Position numbers and translations under genes: made by a program. From contig NC_003070.9 of assembly GCF_000001735.4 (NCBI RefSeq), positions 17,841,971 through 17,905,970 of the forward strand: a stretch of 64,000 nt of DNA, given 5' to 3'. This DNA is from Arabidopsis thaliana (Eukaryota; Streptophyta; Magnoliopsida; Brassicales; Brassicaceae). Below the pieces are notes generated by a model. That model saw nothing but the letters and a program-made list of their open reading frames with translations, was not told where the DNA came from and ran no database searches. Positions 32,590-47,300 of the stretch are shown one piece after another. Numbering within the stretch: position 1 is the stretch's first letter; the number at the start of each line of letters is the position of its first letter.

Positions 32590-35286
32590 ATGAGAAAAGG
32601 AGGTTTAACTCCTGACAGAGATCGTCAGATTGAGGAACATGAGTTGCAAGAAACTGGGATAAGTCCTGACATAGAGAGGTTAAAGAGGAACATTAATGCT
32701 ACACCATACCAAAGAGAAGAAGAGGAAGAAGATAGAGAGGAACAGGAAGAATCCGTGGAGGGAATATTCGAAAGCAGAGAGGTTCCTTCGTGGAAGAAGC
32801 AGTTAACAATTAGGGCTTTTGTGGTTAGCTTTGCGCTAAGCATTTTGTTTAGCTTCATTGTGATGAAGCTTAACCTCACAACAGGAATCATTCCTTCGCT
32901 TAATGTATCTGCTGGTCTTTTGGGGTTCTTCTTCGTCAAGACATGGACTAAGATGCTTCATAAATCTGGTCTTTTGAAACAGCCCTTTACAAGACAAGAG
33001 AACACCGTTATTCAGACTTGTGTAGTTGCTTCCTCAGGAATTGCCTTTAGCGGTAATAGAAACAAGAACCTCATCTAAAAGAACTCAAAATTTGAATCAA
33101 GATTGGTGTTTTTTTCTTGATTTCTGACTTTTTCTTATAAAAAGACAAAATCTTTGAGGTCATCTTCCTTCACACATAATTCACCTGACCCTTCTTTTCT
33201 CTCTTTTCTGGGTTGTTTATTAAATTAAACTGCAATAGGAGGATTTGGGACTTACCTATTTGCAATGAGCCATCGAATAGCAGACCAATCAGGAGACGTT
33301 GCCCGTGGCGTTAAGGATCCTTCATTGGGTTGGATGATAGCTTTTCTCTTTGTTGTCAGCTTTCTTGGCCTCTTCTCTGTTGTTCCTCTTAGAAAGGTTT
33401 TGATTCTGCCTCTTCTTCTCCTGTGGAAACACCAAAGAGACTTTGAGCAGCTGATGCAATCTTACAGTTACCAATTTGTGTTTGCAGATAATGATAATAG
33501 ACTTCAAACTACCATACCCAAGTGGCACTGCAACTGCTCATCTTATCAACAGCTTTCATACTCCTCAAGGGGCAAAGCTAGCCAAGTATGAGACTTTCGC
33601 TTTCGTAGCTTAACATACATTTTGAGTTCTCTGCTTATTGACTTGTGCTCTCTGTATCAGGAAACAAGTCCGAGTCTTGGGGAAATTCTTCTCCTTCAGC
33701 TTCTTTTGGGGTTTCTTCCAATGGTTCTTTACTGCAGGTGAAAATTGTGGGTTTAACAGCTTCCCTACTTTTGGACTCAGAGCTTACCAATATAAGTAAG
33801 CATTATGATATTATTACCTGATGCATTGTCTTTAGCTCACAAACTGGGGTTATTGTCTTGTCTTTGTCTCATAAGCTGGTTTATTGTCTCGACAGGTTCT
33901 ACTTTGATTTTTCTGCAACATATGTGGGTGTTGGTATGATATGCCCATACATAATCAACATCTCTCTTCTATTGGGTGGAATTCTCTCTTGGGGACTAAT
34001 GTGGCCTCTCATTGAAACCAGAAAAGGAGATTGGTTCCCTTCTAATGTTGACTCTAGCAGCATGAACGGTCTTCAGGCTTACAAGGTAAATTCCTCCATC
34101 TCTCACTCTCTTACACGCCGCTTCTGCTGAAACAATTGTCCTTTTGCTTCTTCAGGTGTTCATAGCTGTCGCTACGATCCTAGGAGATGGTCTATACAAC
34201 TTTTGCAAGGTGTTGATCCGAACCTTTTCAGGACTGATCTCGCAGATCCGAGGTAAAGCTGGTTCGAGAAGCTCTCTTGCACACAAAGAAGACCCTCCTG
34301 CTTCCCCTGCTTCCCCATTGACCCCAAGGATATCTTATGATGACCAACGACGAACAAGATTCTTCCTCAAGGATCAAATACCGTCTTGGTTTGCTGTTGG
34401 AGGCTATGTGGTTATATCTGCAGTGTCTACAGCTATACTTCCTCACATGTTCTCTCAGCTGAGATGGTACTACATTATAGTCATCTATATCTTTGCTCCT
34501 ATCTTAGCTTTCTGCAATGCTTACGGAGCCGGGCTCACTGATTGGTCGCTAGCATCAACCTATGGAAAGCTTGCCATATTTACAATTGGAGCATGGGCTG
34601 GTTCGGATCATGGAGGTCTTCTGGCAGGCTTAGCGGCTTGTGGAGTCATGATGAATATAGTATCGACAGCTTCAGACCTGACGCAGGATTTCAAAACTGG
34701 TTACCTAACATTGTCATCTCCAAGAGCCATGTTTGTGAGCCAGGTAATTGGAACAGCTATGGGCTGCTTGGTTTCACCCTGCGTATTCTGGCTTTTCTAC
34801 AAGGCGTTTGATGATCTTGGTCTACCAAACAGTGAATACCCTGCTCCGTTTGCTACTGTGTACCGAAGTATGGCTAAACTCGGGGTTGAAGGCGTCTCGT
34901 CTCTACCAAGAGACTGTCTTATGCTGTGCTACGTGTTTTTCGGTGTGGCCATACTCATTAACTTAATAAAAGATTGTCTTGGTAACAGGTGGGGAAGGTT
35001 TGTTCCTCTTCCCATGGCAATGGCTATACCGTTTTTCTTGGGGCCTTACTTTGCAATTGACATGTGCGTGGGGAGTTTTATTTTGTTTGTCTGGGAGAGG
35101 TTAGATGCGCCAAAGGCTGAAGCATTTGCAACAGCAGTGGCTTCTGGTTTGATATGTGGAGATGGAATCTGGACTTTGCCAAGTTCAGTGCTTGCTATAG
35201 CTGGAGTTAAACCTCCTATTTGCATGAAGTTTCTTTCAGCTGCAACTAATCACAGAGTCGACAAGTTCCTGCAAGGATCCTCTTAG
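32590..35286 (+). CDS. YSL8: Yellow stripe-like (OPT family) transporter
   Basis: Six exons (32590-33052, 33239-33396, 33488-33585, 33661-33795, 33896-34085, 34156-35286) give exactly 724 residues, the length I recall for YSL8. The hydrophilic N-terminus is Glu-rich ([13 protein letters not shown]). It is followed by about 14 hydrophobic segments, starting [23 protein letters not shown] motifs are present, for example [34 protein letters not shown] and [12 protein letters not shown]. Members carry metal-nicotianamine or small peptides. The YSL5/7/8 clade has been linked to uptake of the peptide syringolin A. It is a plasma-membrane protein by family. Every splice junction keeps frame. Confidence 0.94.
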
Positions 35287-35666
35287 TTTTTTTTTAAGCT
35301 AAATGAGATGGATCTGTTGAGAAGTAAAGTGTTAGTTTTTTTAAAGCTCAATGAGATGGATCTGTTGAAGAAGTAAAGTGTAATGATGATTCAGTTTTGA
35401 AAACAATGATAAGAGGTATATTGCGTTAGTCACTCGTGTAGATAGATGGAGACAGTTTGTTGTATTAAAAAGAGCAGAGATGATTTATACATAGCTCGAT
35501 GAACACAAACTATCGAATAAGCATAATGAATACATTATCCAACTGCATGATGAATACATCAGTCTTGTAGCAATTTCTCACACAAACATACCTAAAAGAA
35601 CTAAAAACTGTTCATTCTCACAGCAAAGAAACAACAGACCTCTATTTTCTTCTGGAAAAGATTTCT
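35287..35666. other. Convergent 3' region of YSL8 and RHL1
   Basis: The 3' UTRs of two tail-to-tail genes. A short direct duplication (AAATGAGATGGATCTGTTGA near 35301 and a close copy near 35349) lies just after the YSL8 stop. Confidence 0.6.
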
Positions 35667-37233
35667 TTAAGCTTTTGAGGATGATTTAGCCTTGGAAGTT
35701 CCAGCTGTTTTCTCCTCAGCTTTCTTGAAAAGGTTAGACAAAGTAGCTTGAACGAGCTTACTGTCTTTGCTCTTTAGTTTTTCCCTTTTAGCCGGAAGTT
35801 CTTCAGGCAACTTGCTTGCAGATGCAGTAATACCATTACCATCTTGAGATTCCTCACGACTTCTTGTTGAAGATTCAGGTTCCAACAGAGGTTTCTCATC
35901 TTCATCAGATGTATTGCCTTCACTTTCACCAGAGGAGGCCTCTGAGGAAGTTTCTGCAAAGCTGTGGGATAAGATTAAAGAAAGGCTGTTAAACCTGATA
36001 CTAACCACGAAAGTCACATAGAGGCAAATGTATACACTACCAAAACAGAAAACTAGGCAGCATCATAAAGATATATACAAATCAAATGAACAGGAAGTGA
36101 TTCCCAGTAAAGAAATCTAATAACTCATCAAAATCCAAACGTATCATCGCTACGAATGTGTTTTAACTTAGTGAAGAAGTTGAAAGGATCATACTTGAAT
36201 TTCTTCCCAGAATTTCTCTGAGACTGTCGGACCGGAGTTACTTGGACTGGTGGTGTTAATTGAACTGGTGGTGTTACTTGGATCTTATCGTCCAAGAATT
36301 CTCCATCCTCAGACAAAACATCCTCGTTGTCAACTTCAGGTGAGTCTGTCTCTGTTGGTTGGCTACCAATTTCAGGACTCGCCAGCTTCTTCACCGAAGC
36401 TGCTCCTCCAGCACCGCCTTGGAAATCAAACTCAGTATTCTCTGCCTGAAACCAAAGAATTCTCCTGATCATGTTAAACATCTCTGTCGCAACCATAGTC
36501 TTAAAGAGAAAATGTAAAAATAGGTGAAATGTATCAACCTGAGCTAGTTCTTTAGGGAAATCAAGACGAGCTTCTTCTGGATTCTCCTCTTTTGTCCCAA
36601 TCCACCATGACTCAGAGAACACAATCTATGTGCATTACCAAAACACTCAAGAGTCAAGATACAGTAAAACAGAGAGAGATCTCCGAATATGTGAAAAAGC
36701 ACAAGAGACTAACCATGTTATCAAAATAATCATCACATAAGACATTTTTGCCTCCTCTAGAGAATTGAAGAGTCAAGTATCTGTTCTTCGGATACAAAAT
36801 CGTTCCAAAAAGTTTCATACGACCCTAAAGAACCACAATTTTCGAAGATTAAGATTCACAGTACTAGTAGCAATGCCTCAACATTGAGAAACACCAATTA
36901 GGATCTAACCTGTGGGAAATTAAGGTAGAGGACAGGGTTTTTGGTAGATAATCGATCGAGATCGCCGATGGTAGCGGCGGAGATAGGAGCGAGAAGACCA
37001 GGGAAGGAGAAGAGAAAGCGATTCTTGCGCTGAGATTTGCGGATGATGTCGGTGCCATGGTGTTTGAGAACTTGCTTTGAAGGTTTGAGAGAGGAATGAG
37101 ATTTCGCCGGAGAATCAGAGAGCAATTGGTTATCGAGAGCTAGGGTTTTTAATCTCTTCCTCTGTTTTGACTCTGCGTCGTCTTTGTCTCCTCCTTTTGA
37201 TCCTCCTTTCTTCGACGATGAAGCTCGTACCAT
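35667..37233 (-). CDS. RHL1: ROOT HAIRLESS 1, topoisomerase VI complex component
   Basis: Exon 1 is 37233-36910 (108 codons, MVRASSSKKGGSKGGDKDDA) and exon 2 starts at 36824 (GRMKLFGTILYPKNRYLTLQ). Later exons include FSESWWIGTKEENPEEARLD, an acidic/Pro/Thr part (VTPPVQLTPPVQVTP) and a basic C-terminus ending KAKSSSKA. RHL1 is a nuclear DNA-binding partner of the plant topoisomerase VI (SPO11-3/TOP6B with BIN4), needed for endoreduplication and root-hair growth. The acidic middle and Lys-rich tail match the family. The first exon has a bipartite nuclear-localisation-like KQRKRLK. Confidence 0.92.
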
Positions 37234-37477
37234 TACTGCTTCTGCTTCTTCTACTCTCTCTAATTTTTCTTCGAAAATTCTTCTTTTAAATGTCTTTGTC
37301 AATTTAACAACAAAAAAAGGCACAAAAATAAAAATGTCATTTTTGAACTCAAAGGAAGAAGAACAACGGATCTTTCAAAAAAACAGATTGTAACCAACTT
37401 TAGTGATATAATCATATTCATGTCACGTTACTTTCACATTGCGAGATCAAAGCGAAAAAAGACAAGGAAGGAAAAGG

Positions 37478-39082
37478 TCAGATGAATTGGATGTTGTTGC
37501 ACTTTGATGAGAGTCTGGGGAGAGTCAGTAGATTAGCTCGCAAGAACTCATTGTTGTTATTGTTTTCTGCGTGAACACCAACTTTCACAGTTTCAAGACG
37601 TTCCAACTTGCCCAAGAAATGTCTCATCTGTTCCAGCTCTTGAAAAGAACCTCCATACTCTGAAATCTCCTCTTTCTTTCCAATCTTCCTCTGCTTCTTA
37701 GGGATGCAAGCACATGCGTCTCCGCATTTACTTGTTACTCTGTGGACAAAACCCTGAAACCAGAGACCAATTTGACATGAATGGGCAACACAAACAACAA
37801 CAAAAGAATCTCAGCAAGGAAAATGATAAGACCTTGATGACTAAAGTGTGCAGATTTGGACAACTCCTGATCAAAAGTGGCATTACTTGCCAACCATTTC
37901 GCTTGTTACTCTCAATAGATAAATTAAGGAGGAGATTGTTGAACACCGGTATGGATTTACAGCGGAAATGAAATACCTGATTTATATATCCAGAACCATA
38001 TATAAGTGAAAGACTTTGCAAACTAGCTTTTCTATATACAATGGATTATCAATCTCCACAAACCAAAAAACAATCAATAGATAGACGAAGAAGTAGTAGC
38101 AAAAGACTAACCTCAAGGGAATCAGGAGACAAGTGAAGGGTTGTAATGTTGGTTATACCCGCAACTAGATTTGTAACATCACCATAATAATCAAAAGGAA
38201 CATTAAAATCCCAACCATAAACATCACCATCATTATCAGACGAACCATAATTGTTAAATGACTCCAATAGTCTGAGATTCAGCCTGGCTTCAACAAGCGA
38301 ATTCAAATCAATAAGGTCATAATTTTCGGAGAGATAACTAGAATAGTCAAGGTAGACAAGACTTGGTGCTATAAAACAAGGTTCTTGGTGATCCTCATCC
38401 TCTTTAAACTTTGGACAATCGGTAAAAACCACAAGTCTCTTGATGGATGCACATTTCACAAACGTACCGCTAGATAGTAAAGCATTAGAAAGTTCAGATA
38501 CAGCTTCACGAATGTATAACTCTTCCAATGCAGGGAAGCCATCGAGGAGGTTACAATATTTGTCAAAACCAATCTCGAAAGAAGATGAGAGGGAAAGTGA
38601 TTTAAGGGCAGGGAGAAACACAGTCTCAACTTGAAAATCATATCTACCGGATAGTGTGAGCTTAACCAGTGTGTTGCTCGTGAACAGCTCTCTCTCTATA
38701 CCAACAGGATAATAATATCGATCCGCGTACAAGTGTAGTTCCAGTAAACCACGTTCTTGTTCCATTGCAGTGAAAATCCAACGTAAGTATGCATCTACAC
38801 AGTAAAGTCTAGGCTCATGACGCAGAGAGAACTTTTTGATGGGAGAATTGCCTAACAGAGCAAATGTCTTGTTTACGAAATCTACGAAGCGAAGTGAACC
38901 ATTTTCAGCTTCTTCGTTGGGATAAACAACCATCGACTCATCAAAGCAAGGTTATCTACAAGACCCAGCAGATTCCTCCACCTCTTGGACAGAATCGATG
39001 TGGAAGCAGCCACTTTTGTCGGAAGCAAAGACAGGATTTTGCCAAGAATCTCATCTGGCAAATTGTTTATTGAATCCATCAT
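37478..39082 (-). pseudogene. F-box/LRR/FBD gene, frameshifted copy
   Basis: The upstream copy in a tandem pair. The F-box reads [20 protein letters not shown] from 39082. About 45 codons in, near 38947-38950, one base is missing relative to the sister gene, so the frame leaves the family sequence. The family frame resumes at an in-frame ATG at 38933 ([19 protein letters not shown]) and runs to 38112. Two more exons follow (about 37972-37832 and 37751-37478), giving an intact LRR-like/FBD part (LETVKVGVHAENNNNNEFLR). Relative to the sister gene, a 19-codon stretch (QKEEALCCLRTC...) is missing in frame from the last exon. The copy could still make a protein without an F-box. In SCF ligases an F-box is needed to bind SKP1. 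Confidence 0.75.
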
Positions 39083-39724
39083 ACCCCAAAAATTACCTAC
39101 GACACACTAAAACAACTGTCGATTAGGTTCCTCCTATCCTATTGAAACGTTTTTGCAACTAAACAAGCAAGAACAAAAAAAAAACAGAATCAAAGATGGA
39201 TCCTTTAAATCGAAGGAGAGAGTGTAATTTAGGAAGTGAAAGATTTTTGGAACTTACGATGGCAGAGGAGACGAGGAAGTGTACCAAAAGCTTGACAATG
39301 GAATCTAAGAGAAAGACAAAGCTCTTTTTTATACTACTGTAACCTAACCAGGTTAATAATTTCAGAATCTAAGAAAAAAAACGTATTTTGTGCTTTTGCC
39401 TTTTGGGCTAGTTGGTTCAATTAGGTAGATTTTATATCACTTTCTCCATGACATTAAGAAGCTTCTTTCGATCTCATTATTGTTTTTGCGTCTTCTTTAT
39501 TAACAGTTCAGAGATTTTGTGTTGCAAATATTATGTAGCTTGAGTCATTTATGATGGTTCAGTAGATATGGAAGAAGAATTTATATCATTCTCCTATCCA
39601 ATGGATATACAAAAGATAAGTTTTACAAAAGCAACTTGAAATACTAGAAGAGCTTAAGAACACGGCTACGTCTAGCAAGGCAAATAGAACATAAGAAGAT
39701 ATTACTTATCCATCCTATGCAAAT
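39083..39724. other. 5' flank of the F-box copy and duplicated 3' flank
   Basis: This is promoter of the frameshifted F-box gene and sequence matching the region 3' of the NET-like gene (39,650-39,725 resembles 42,600-42,675). No extra gene is seen. Confidence 0.55.
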
Positions 39725-39982
39725 TCAAATGTAGAGAGTAGTAATGAATTTAGAGTGCAGCACGATATAGCGGAGAAGACGATGGGCTAATACTACATTT
39801 GGTAAAACGGATTGATAGTATTGTTTCACCACTTTGATCCCTTTCTCTCCATGGTCACCTCTTGTTTCAATCATCTTTCTTTTTTTGCTTTTGTTCTTAG
39901 TTTTATCCACTCCAAAACAGCTCTGTGAGGATACATTTTCATAGACGGCAGCGCGTAAATTAGAGATGACAAACCTTGTCAA
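39725..39982 (-). pseudogene. Duplicated 3'-end fragment of the NET/KIP1-like gene
   Basis: VYENVSSQSCFGVDKTKNKS and KKRKMIETRGDHGEK match the C-terminal region of the complete gene at 42675 ([35 protein letters not shown]). Homology continues through the stop codon into 3' flanking DNA, with indels that break the frame. The start of the gene is absent. It marks the edge of the tandem duplication. Confidence 0.85.
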
Positions 39983-40165
39983 GTGTTTCTGGTATGTTTA
40001 TTTTTTACCTAAAAGAGTCACTTATACAATTTGATGTGCAAGTTTTGATGATTGCTGCCACAAGCACAACTAAACTTGCATAATTGATAATTCCCCAATA
40101 TTCTGCGTTTCTCTTAACCATAAACTATTGCTATATATATAACAAAGAAAGATAAAGAAAGAAAA

Positions 40166-41885
<1,720 letters not shown>

Positions 41886-42674
41886 AAATTAGGGTTTTAA
41901 CTACAGGAAGAGAAAGTTTTTGGAACTTACGATGGCAGAGAGACGAGGAAGTGTTCCAAAAGCTTGACGATGAAAATCTGAGAGAAAGAGAATTAGGTTT
42001 TGGAGGGTTTCTAATTAAAAGATACATTTTGGGTATTTAACAGTTTCGACTTTTGTGGATTTTATATGTTGGGCTAGTTGGTTCAGTTAGGTGGGTTTAA
42101 TAAACTTAAAAAGCTTCTTTTTCGATCTCATTATAGTTTTTGCGTCTTCTTTTTTAACCGTTTAGAGATTTTGGTTGCAGATATTATGTAGCTTGAGTCA
42201 TCTATGATGGTCCTTCAAAAATTCAAATCATAGTATTATGTTGCAGGGTTCAGGCGAGGTTCGTGAAATATTTGACTTTTAAGACAAAGACAGTAATCTT
42301 TCGGTATGTTATTCCTGGTATAGAAAGAGTGTTAAAAACACAAAAGACATCAAACAAGATGATCCTACTTAGACAGTAATCTTTCGGTATGTTATTCCCC
42401 CACTTTCTCACAACAACAATGTCTCCATTGTGGTCAGATGAGTGGTGAATCATAGGGTTTTAGTCTGTAGTCTTATTGAACCTTTTCTTATATATTCGGT
42501 GTACATAATATATTATCGAACATTTTTACCGGAATTTGCTTGTTCGACTTAGTTTGCACCTAAAATCACAAGGTTATTTTGATGTTAAATGTTGCTTGTC
42601 TAACAAGGCAAATAGAACATAGGCAGACATTATTATCCATCGTAAGAAATACAATGTAAAGAGTAGTAACTAAT
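41886..42674. other. Intergenic between F-box and NET-like genes
   Basis: This is promoter of the F-box gene and 3' flank of the NET-like gene. A 28-bp exact direct repeat containing CAGTAATCTTTCGGTATG occurs at 42288-42315 and 42371-42398. No gene is seen. Confidence 0.6.
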
Positions 42675-43644
42675 TTAGAGTGCAGCATGATAGAGGGGAG
42701 AAGATAATGGCGTAATGCTACATTTGGTAAAGGGATTGATGGTATTGAGTCTCTTGAACCACTTGGATCTCATTTTCTCTCCAGTTTCACTTCTTGTTTC
42801 ACTCATCTTTCTCTTCTTGCTCTTTTTCTTACTATTTTCCAATCCAAAGCAGCTCTGCGAGGATTCATTTTCGTAGACAGGCTCTCTCGATGACTGCAGC
42901 TCGTAGATTTGGTTCTGGAGATGACACATCTTGTGAAAATGTTCATCCCTCATCTTAAGAACGCACCTAGCAAGCTTAACTGCTTCGTTTTTCATGAACA
43001 GCGCTTCACTGGCGAGCTCTCGGTTCTCTTCCAAGAGGGAAGTAAGTTTGTGTCCGAGATTTGCGGTTTCTTCTACAGCTACTTCCTTCTCCATATCAAG
43101 CAACATCACAAGCTTCTTTAGCAAGCCAATTGTCTTGCAAGCTTCTTGCAACGTTTGTTCTCTGCGTTGTAATATGTGCTTCGCGGTATCTTTCTCCAAG
43201 TTTGCAGTAACGAGCTGCGAGACTAAGTCTTCAATGTTCTTTTGCATATCACAAGTGGAGACTTCCATCTGTTGAAAGGACAAGATGCTCTCTACTTCAG
43301 AAGTGATGTCAGTATCGGTATCATTGTCATGAGGAATGACTTGTTTAGGGTTTTGATTGAAACGGTCCAAGAGAGTGGCGTAACCATCGTAGAGATCTTG
43401 ACAGAGTGAGAGAAGGAGAGGGCTTCTCTGGTAAAACCATTCAGCACGTTGAGAAAATGTTTCACCGGTTTGGTTATCATCAAGAGCAGAGACCCGCATT
43501 ACTTGCATCCGAGACTCAAGATCTGTGTCCATATTCACCAACATATCAAACAAAGTAAGCACAAAAACAATATACAAAGTTTGAATTTTTAAGTGTACCG
43601 GAGAGAGATGGCAACTGTGGAAGAGGAGACTGAGAGGCATCCAT
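42675..43644 (-). CDS. NET/KIP1-like (NAB-domain) coiled-coil protein
   Basis: Exon 1 (43644-43599) encodes [15 protein letters not shown] and exon 2 (43522-42675) the rest, 297 residues, joined in frame across a GT-AG intron. Residues about 16-70 ([15 protein letters not shown], then [20 protein letters not shown] and [12 protein letters not shown]) match the second half of the NAB actin-binding domain found in NETWORKED/KIP1 proteins. Its first, Trp-rich half is missing. A long coiled coil (about 100-230) and a basic KKKSKKRK near the C-terminus follow. Full NET proteins link actin to membranes; whether this half-domain binds actin is unclear. A duplicated piece of its 3' end lies at 39725. 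Confidence 0.8.
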
Positions 43645-44314
43645 GGATTCTGTCGATTGCTTTGCTGGTTAAGAGATGGAAGAGAAACTGCCAAACAAGG
43701 GAAGCTCAATGAAAATTCAAAAACCCCATTTTCAAATTATAGGGAAAAAGAAAGGCAAACGCATGAAATCAGTGAGAGAGATTGATATATGGCAATTAAT
43801 GGGCTTTGAAGAATTTACCATAAATGCTGCAAATATCCGACAGGGTGAGAGAAACTAGAAAGCATAAAAGAGGCAGTAAAATCAGCCTAATTTAAAATTT
43901 GTAAATGTTCCACTTTAGGCATTTTCCACGCAAACCTCTAAATCAAAACCACATGTTTACTTGTGTGATAACGTCAGGATTTTAGTCCTGACTACATATA
44001 AAGAATTGTAGTCAGGATTTTAGTCCTGGATCTCAACGCTTATACCTACAATGTAGTAGTGTGGTCGACAATACAAACAACCTAAACATCTCTAAACACA
44101 AAATCTCTTGAATAAAGATTTAAGACGAGTTAAAGAAAGGATCAAAGTCTGTTTTGAATAATAAATTTTAGTAGTTGTCAAACAAGAGTCATAAAGCATC
44201 TCATACTCATAGAGAAAGAGTGATGAAATATCCAAACACACGATAAGTCTTAGAAAGCATACATGATATTCTTCATTAATTTAGGTCATAAAGATAGATA
44301 GAGGGTGAATCAAC
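43645..44314. other. Intergenic between the NET-like gene and AGO1
   Basis: This holds the 5' flank of the NET-like gene and AGO1 3' flank. An 18-bp repeat that is itself a near-palindrome is at 43973-44028. Confidence 0.55.
43973..44028. repeat. Duplicated palindromic motif
   Basis: GTCAGGATTTTAGTCCTG occurs at 43973-43990 and 44011-44028. Each copy can fold (CAGGA/TCCTG), and the spacer is itself inverted (GACTACA...TGTAGTC), giving nested hairpin options. Confidence 0.8.
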
Positions 44315-47300
44315 TCAGCAGTAGAACATGACACGCTTCACATTCTCTTTCAGAGCTGGGAGTGGCCTCACTGCAGCATTGACATTAGGCCCGCGTGTGC
44401 TTCTACCAGCCATTCCACCTCCACGTGCCATGCTCCCACTAGCCATTGAGCCACTGTCTGATGTCTCTGGCTCCATGTAGAATCGAGCCCTAAAAGCTGC
44501 TAGATGTGCATAATATGCAGGGGGAACTACAATATCCCAAAACAAAAAAAAAAAACATTGAATACTAAATCTCTCTCTTCTTTATATCAAAATCAAGATG
44601 ACATTAAGGGATGGGAAACACAAAACTTACCAATTGAAACTGAGCGTGTGCATCTTGCATACCTGTACAAATCAAAAAGGTAGTTTAAATGTTACTCTTA
44701 TTTTCCTTGCAATCTTGCAAACACTTGTAACAAGGAATATGTTACAAAGGTAAGAAATCTTACGTGTAACATAAGTTATTGGTCAGAGATTGAAGTCCAT
44801 CTGCAGTAAAGTTGTTCTCATCCCAAAGAACGTGGTAATGAGCAGGTCGAGAAGTGCCCTGTTAATGGAGTTTTGATTTGTTAAACACTTCAAATAAATT
44901 CTCACCCACAAACTCATTTGAGATTGTAAATTATACCTGAATACCAGCATGACTACAGAGGTAAAAGTCAAACTCTGTAGGGTGGCAGATTTTAGAGTCC
45001 ACAACAGTGCCTACAATTAACAAAGGGGTTAAAAACCAATGCAAGGGATTTTCAGCTGATTAGGTCTACGCACAAAAAGCTTGACAAAGATCCAAACTTG
45101 TCTCACCAGGTAAAATATTCCCACTTCTGTCCACCGAATGGCGATCATTGTGGTTCTGAGCAAACAGCCTCGTGTGATGACGCTTCTGCACCACCACAAA
45201 TGTCACTGGTGGTTGATAACCTGCTTCCAGCGAAGCACAGGCCTGAAATGAGTTGAAATAATAATCAGATTAAACAGAAGAAAACGAGCACGCAACACAA
45301 GCCATTTGTTAGAAGTAACTGTTACCTTGCGGATGGCATCAAGTTCATAGAGCAAAACTTGGTAAAATTGTCCCTCACTGACTCCATCCCTGTGCAGAAT
45401 AACCATATAATACATTTCAGAAAGAAAGACAGAAAGTTATTTAGTCAAGTAAGTGCCATAAGAAGAGTTAATACCTGTAGAAGATGATCCTTAGTGGTTT
45501 ATGCCCAGTTGATCTACGGAAGGCTATGAGCAACTCCCTGTTCAAAAGTAAGGGGAGAAACGTACAGATCTGTTACTTAAGAGCAAGCTAAAGCTAAAAC
45601 CCAATCACGAAAATATTAAATAACATCCACACGTACTTTATCATGCCACCAGTCACCACACCTTTCTGAGGATCCTTCCACTCTTTGAACAGATCCTGAA
45701 TGAGCTCCTGCCTATGCGCTTGAGCGCAAACTAATCCAGCATATTTAGTGATTTCAGGCCAATCCTGAGATGCCACAACCTGAAAACAAAAATTTCGTTG
45801 TCAACAAAACAAGCACAATTTGAAAAGGTTAAGGCCATGAAAATAAACAAAAGCATCCATATACAGAAGTAGATCTTAAAGGAGAAGCTAACTTACAGCA
45901 GCAATAGATGGGCTTGAATCCTCTCCAGGGTGAGGGTGGGTAACATCAGCACCAAATATAATGGTGGGTCGATCACTGACTAGAGGAATCCGCCTAGATA
46001 GAGCATCAACAAGCACTGTGTTTCTTCCTCCAACCTTCACATTAATCTTCAGCGCAACATTAGCCATGTATTGTTTGCTCATCTTAAAGACATGCTTTGT
46101 CAGGCAACATTGAGAGACTATGCCGAGTTCAGTCTCACATATGCGTTTCAAATCACCTGCAATGGATATTATTAAGGAAAATAAGTTGAGAGTGTGTTCC
46201 TAAGCAGAAGTAGACAATGAAACATCCGAGACCATGGCTCATACCGTATAATGATCCATTATTATCGGGCAGAATGACAATAAGCAGATCAATTTCTTTT
46301 CCTTGGGAGAGTTTTGATGTGGCATCATGATATCTAGTCTTCAAGACCTTCTCTACTTGCTCAGGGCGAGCACTGACTGGTGGGAGGACTGGTTCCGGAT
46401 TAAATGCCTGCAGGTAAGAAATAAAAAATTAAAGGGAAGGAATCAGTGTAGGAAAGGTTAATAAACTGATCAAGTTTGTGCTTCCAAAGACTCACCATGC
46501 CAGATACGTAACACATTTGAGCAAGTTCCTGACAAAATGTACGCGCTAGATTGTCCTGCACTTGCCTAGAAAAGTTGATGCAGATCCAATTATTCACCGT
46601 TCCACCATTGATCATTTTCTGCAGAGAAGACTCATATTAGCCAGACAACAGAAAACGTTGTGATCACTTTCAAAAAATAACAAAGACAAATTCAGTGTGT
46701 ATCTACATAGCTACATGAACAAAATACTCTCTGCAACTAGTCAAGTGCCACACCCATACTCATATCAAGAGAATAGCATTTTAGAGTAATATGTCTCATA
46801 ACAGACAAATAAATAAACAATTTTCTTGCCAATTACCTGGAAATATACAGCTCAGCCATGATTTACAAAATATTCACATAAAAATGACAGCATAGGTATA
46901 TATAGGTAACACAAGCAAGAAACATGTAAGTGCATAGTTGAAAACCAGGAACATTTTCGTCTAGTTACCTTATTCATCATGTTCCATTGACCAACTTGTG
47001 GCAGACAAGTCCCTTCCCTTCCAGACTCGTGGTACTTAAGCTGCAGAACATTAAAATCAGATTGGAACCCTAATTTGAGTCATTAAGATACAGAGAAAAA
47101 GTGTAATAGCAAAGAGACAATGGGAACGATTACTATACCCATGGAGGAGGCAGTATACGAGCCTCAACAGAAGCCAGAGAAGTACTTATTTTGATGCCAA
47201 ACTCTTGAGCATAATTATCTTTAGCATAATCATTGAGTTGCACCGTCTAGAAATCAGAAAATATTGTATAATGTTAGCAATAAACAATTGAGTTTTCAAC

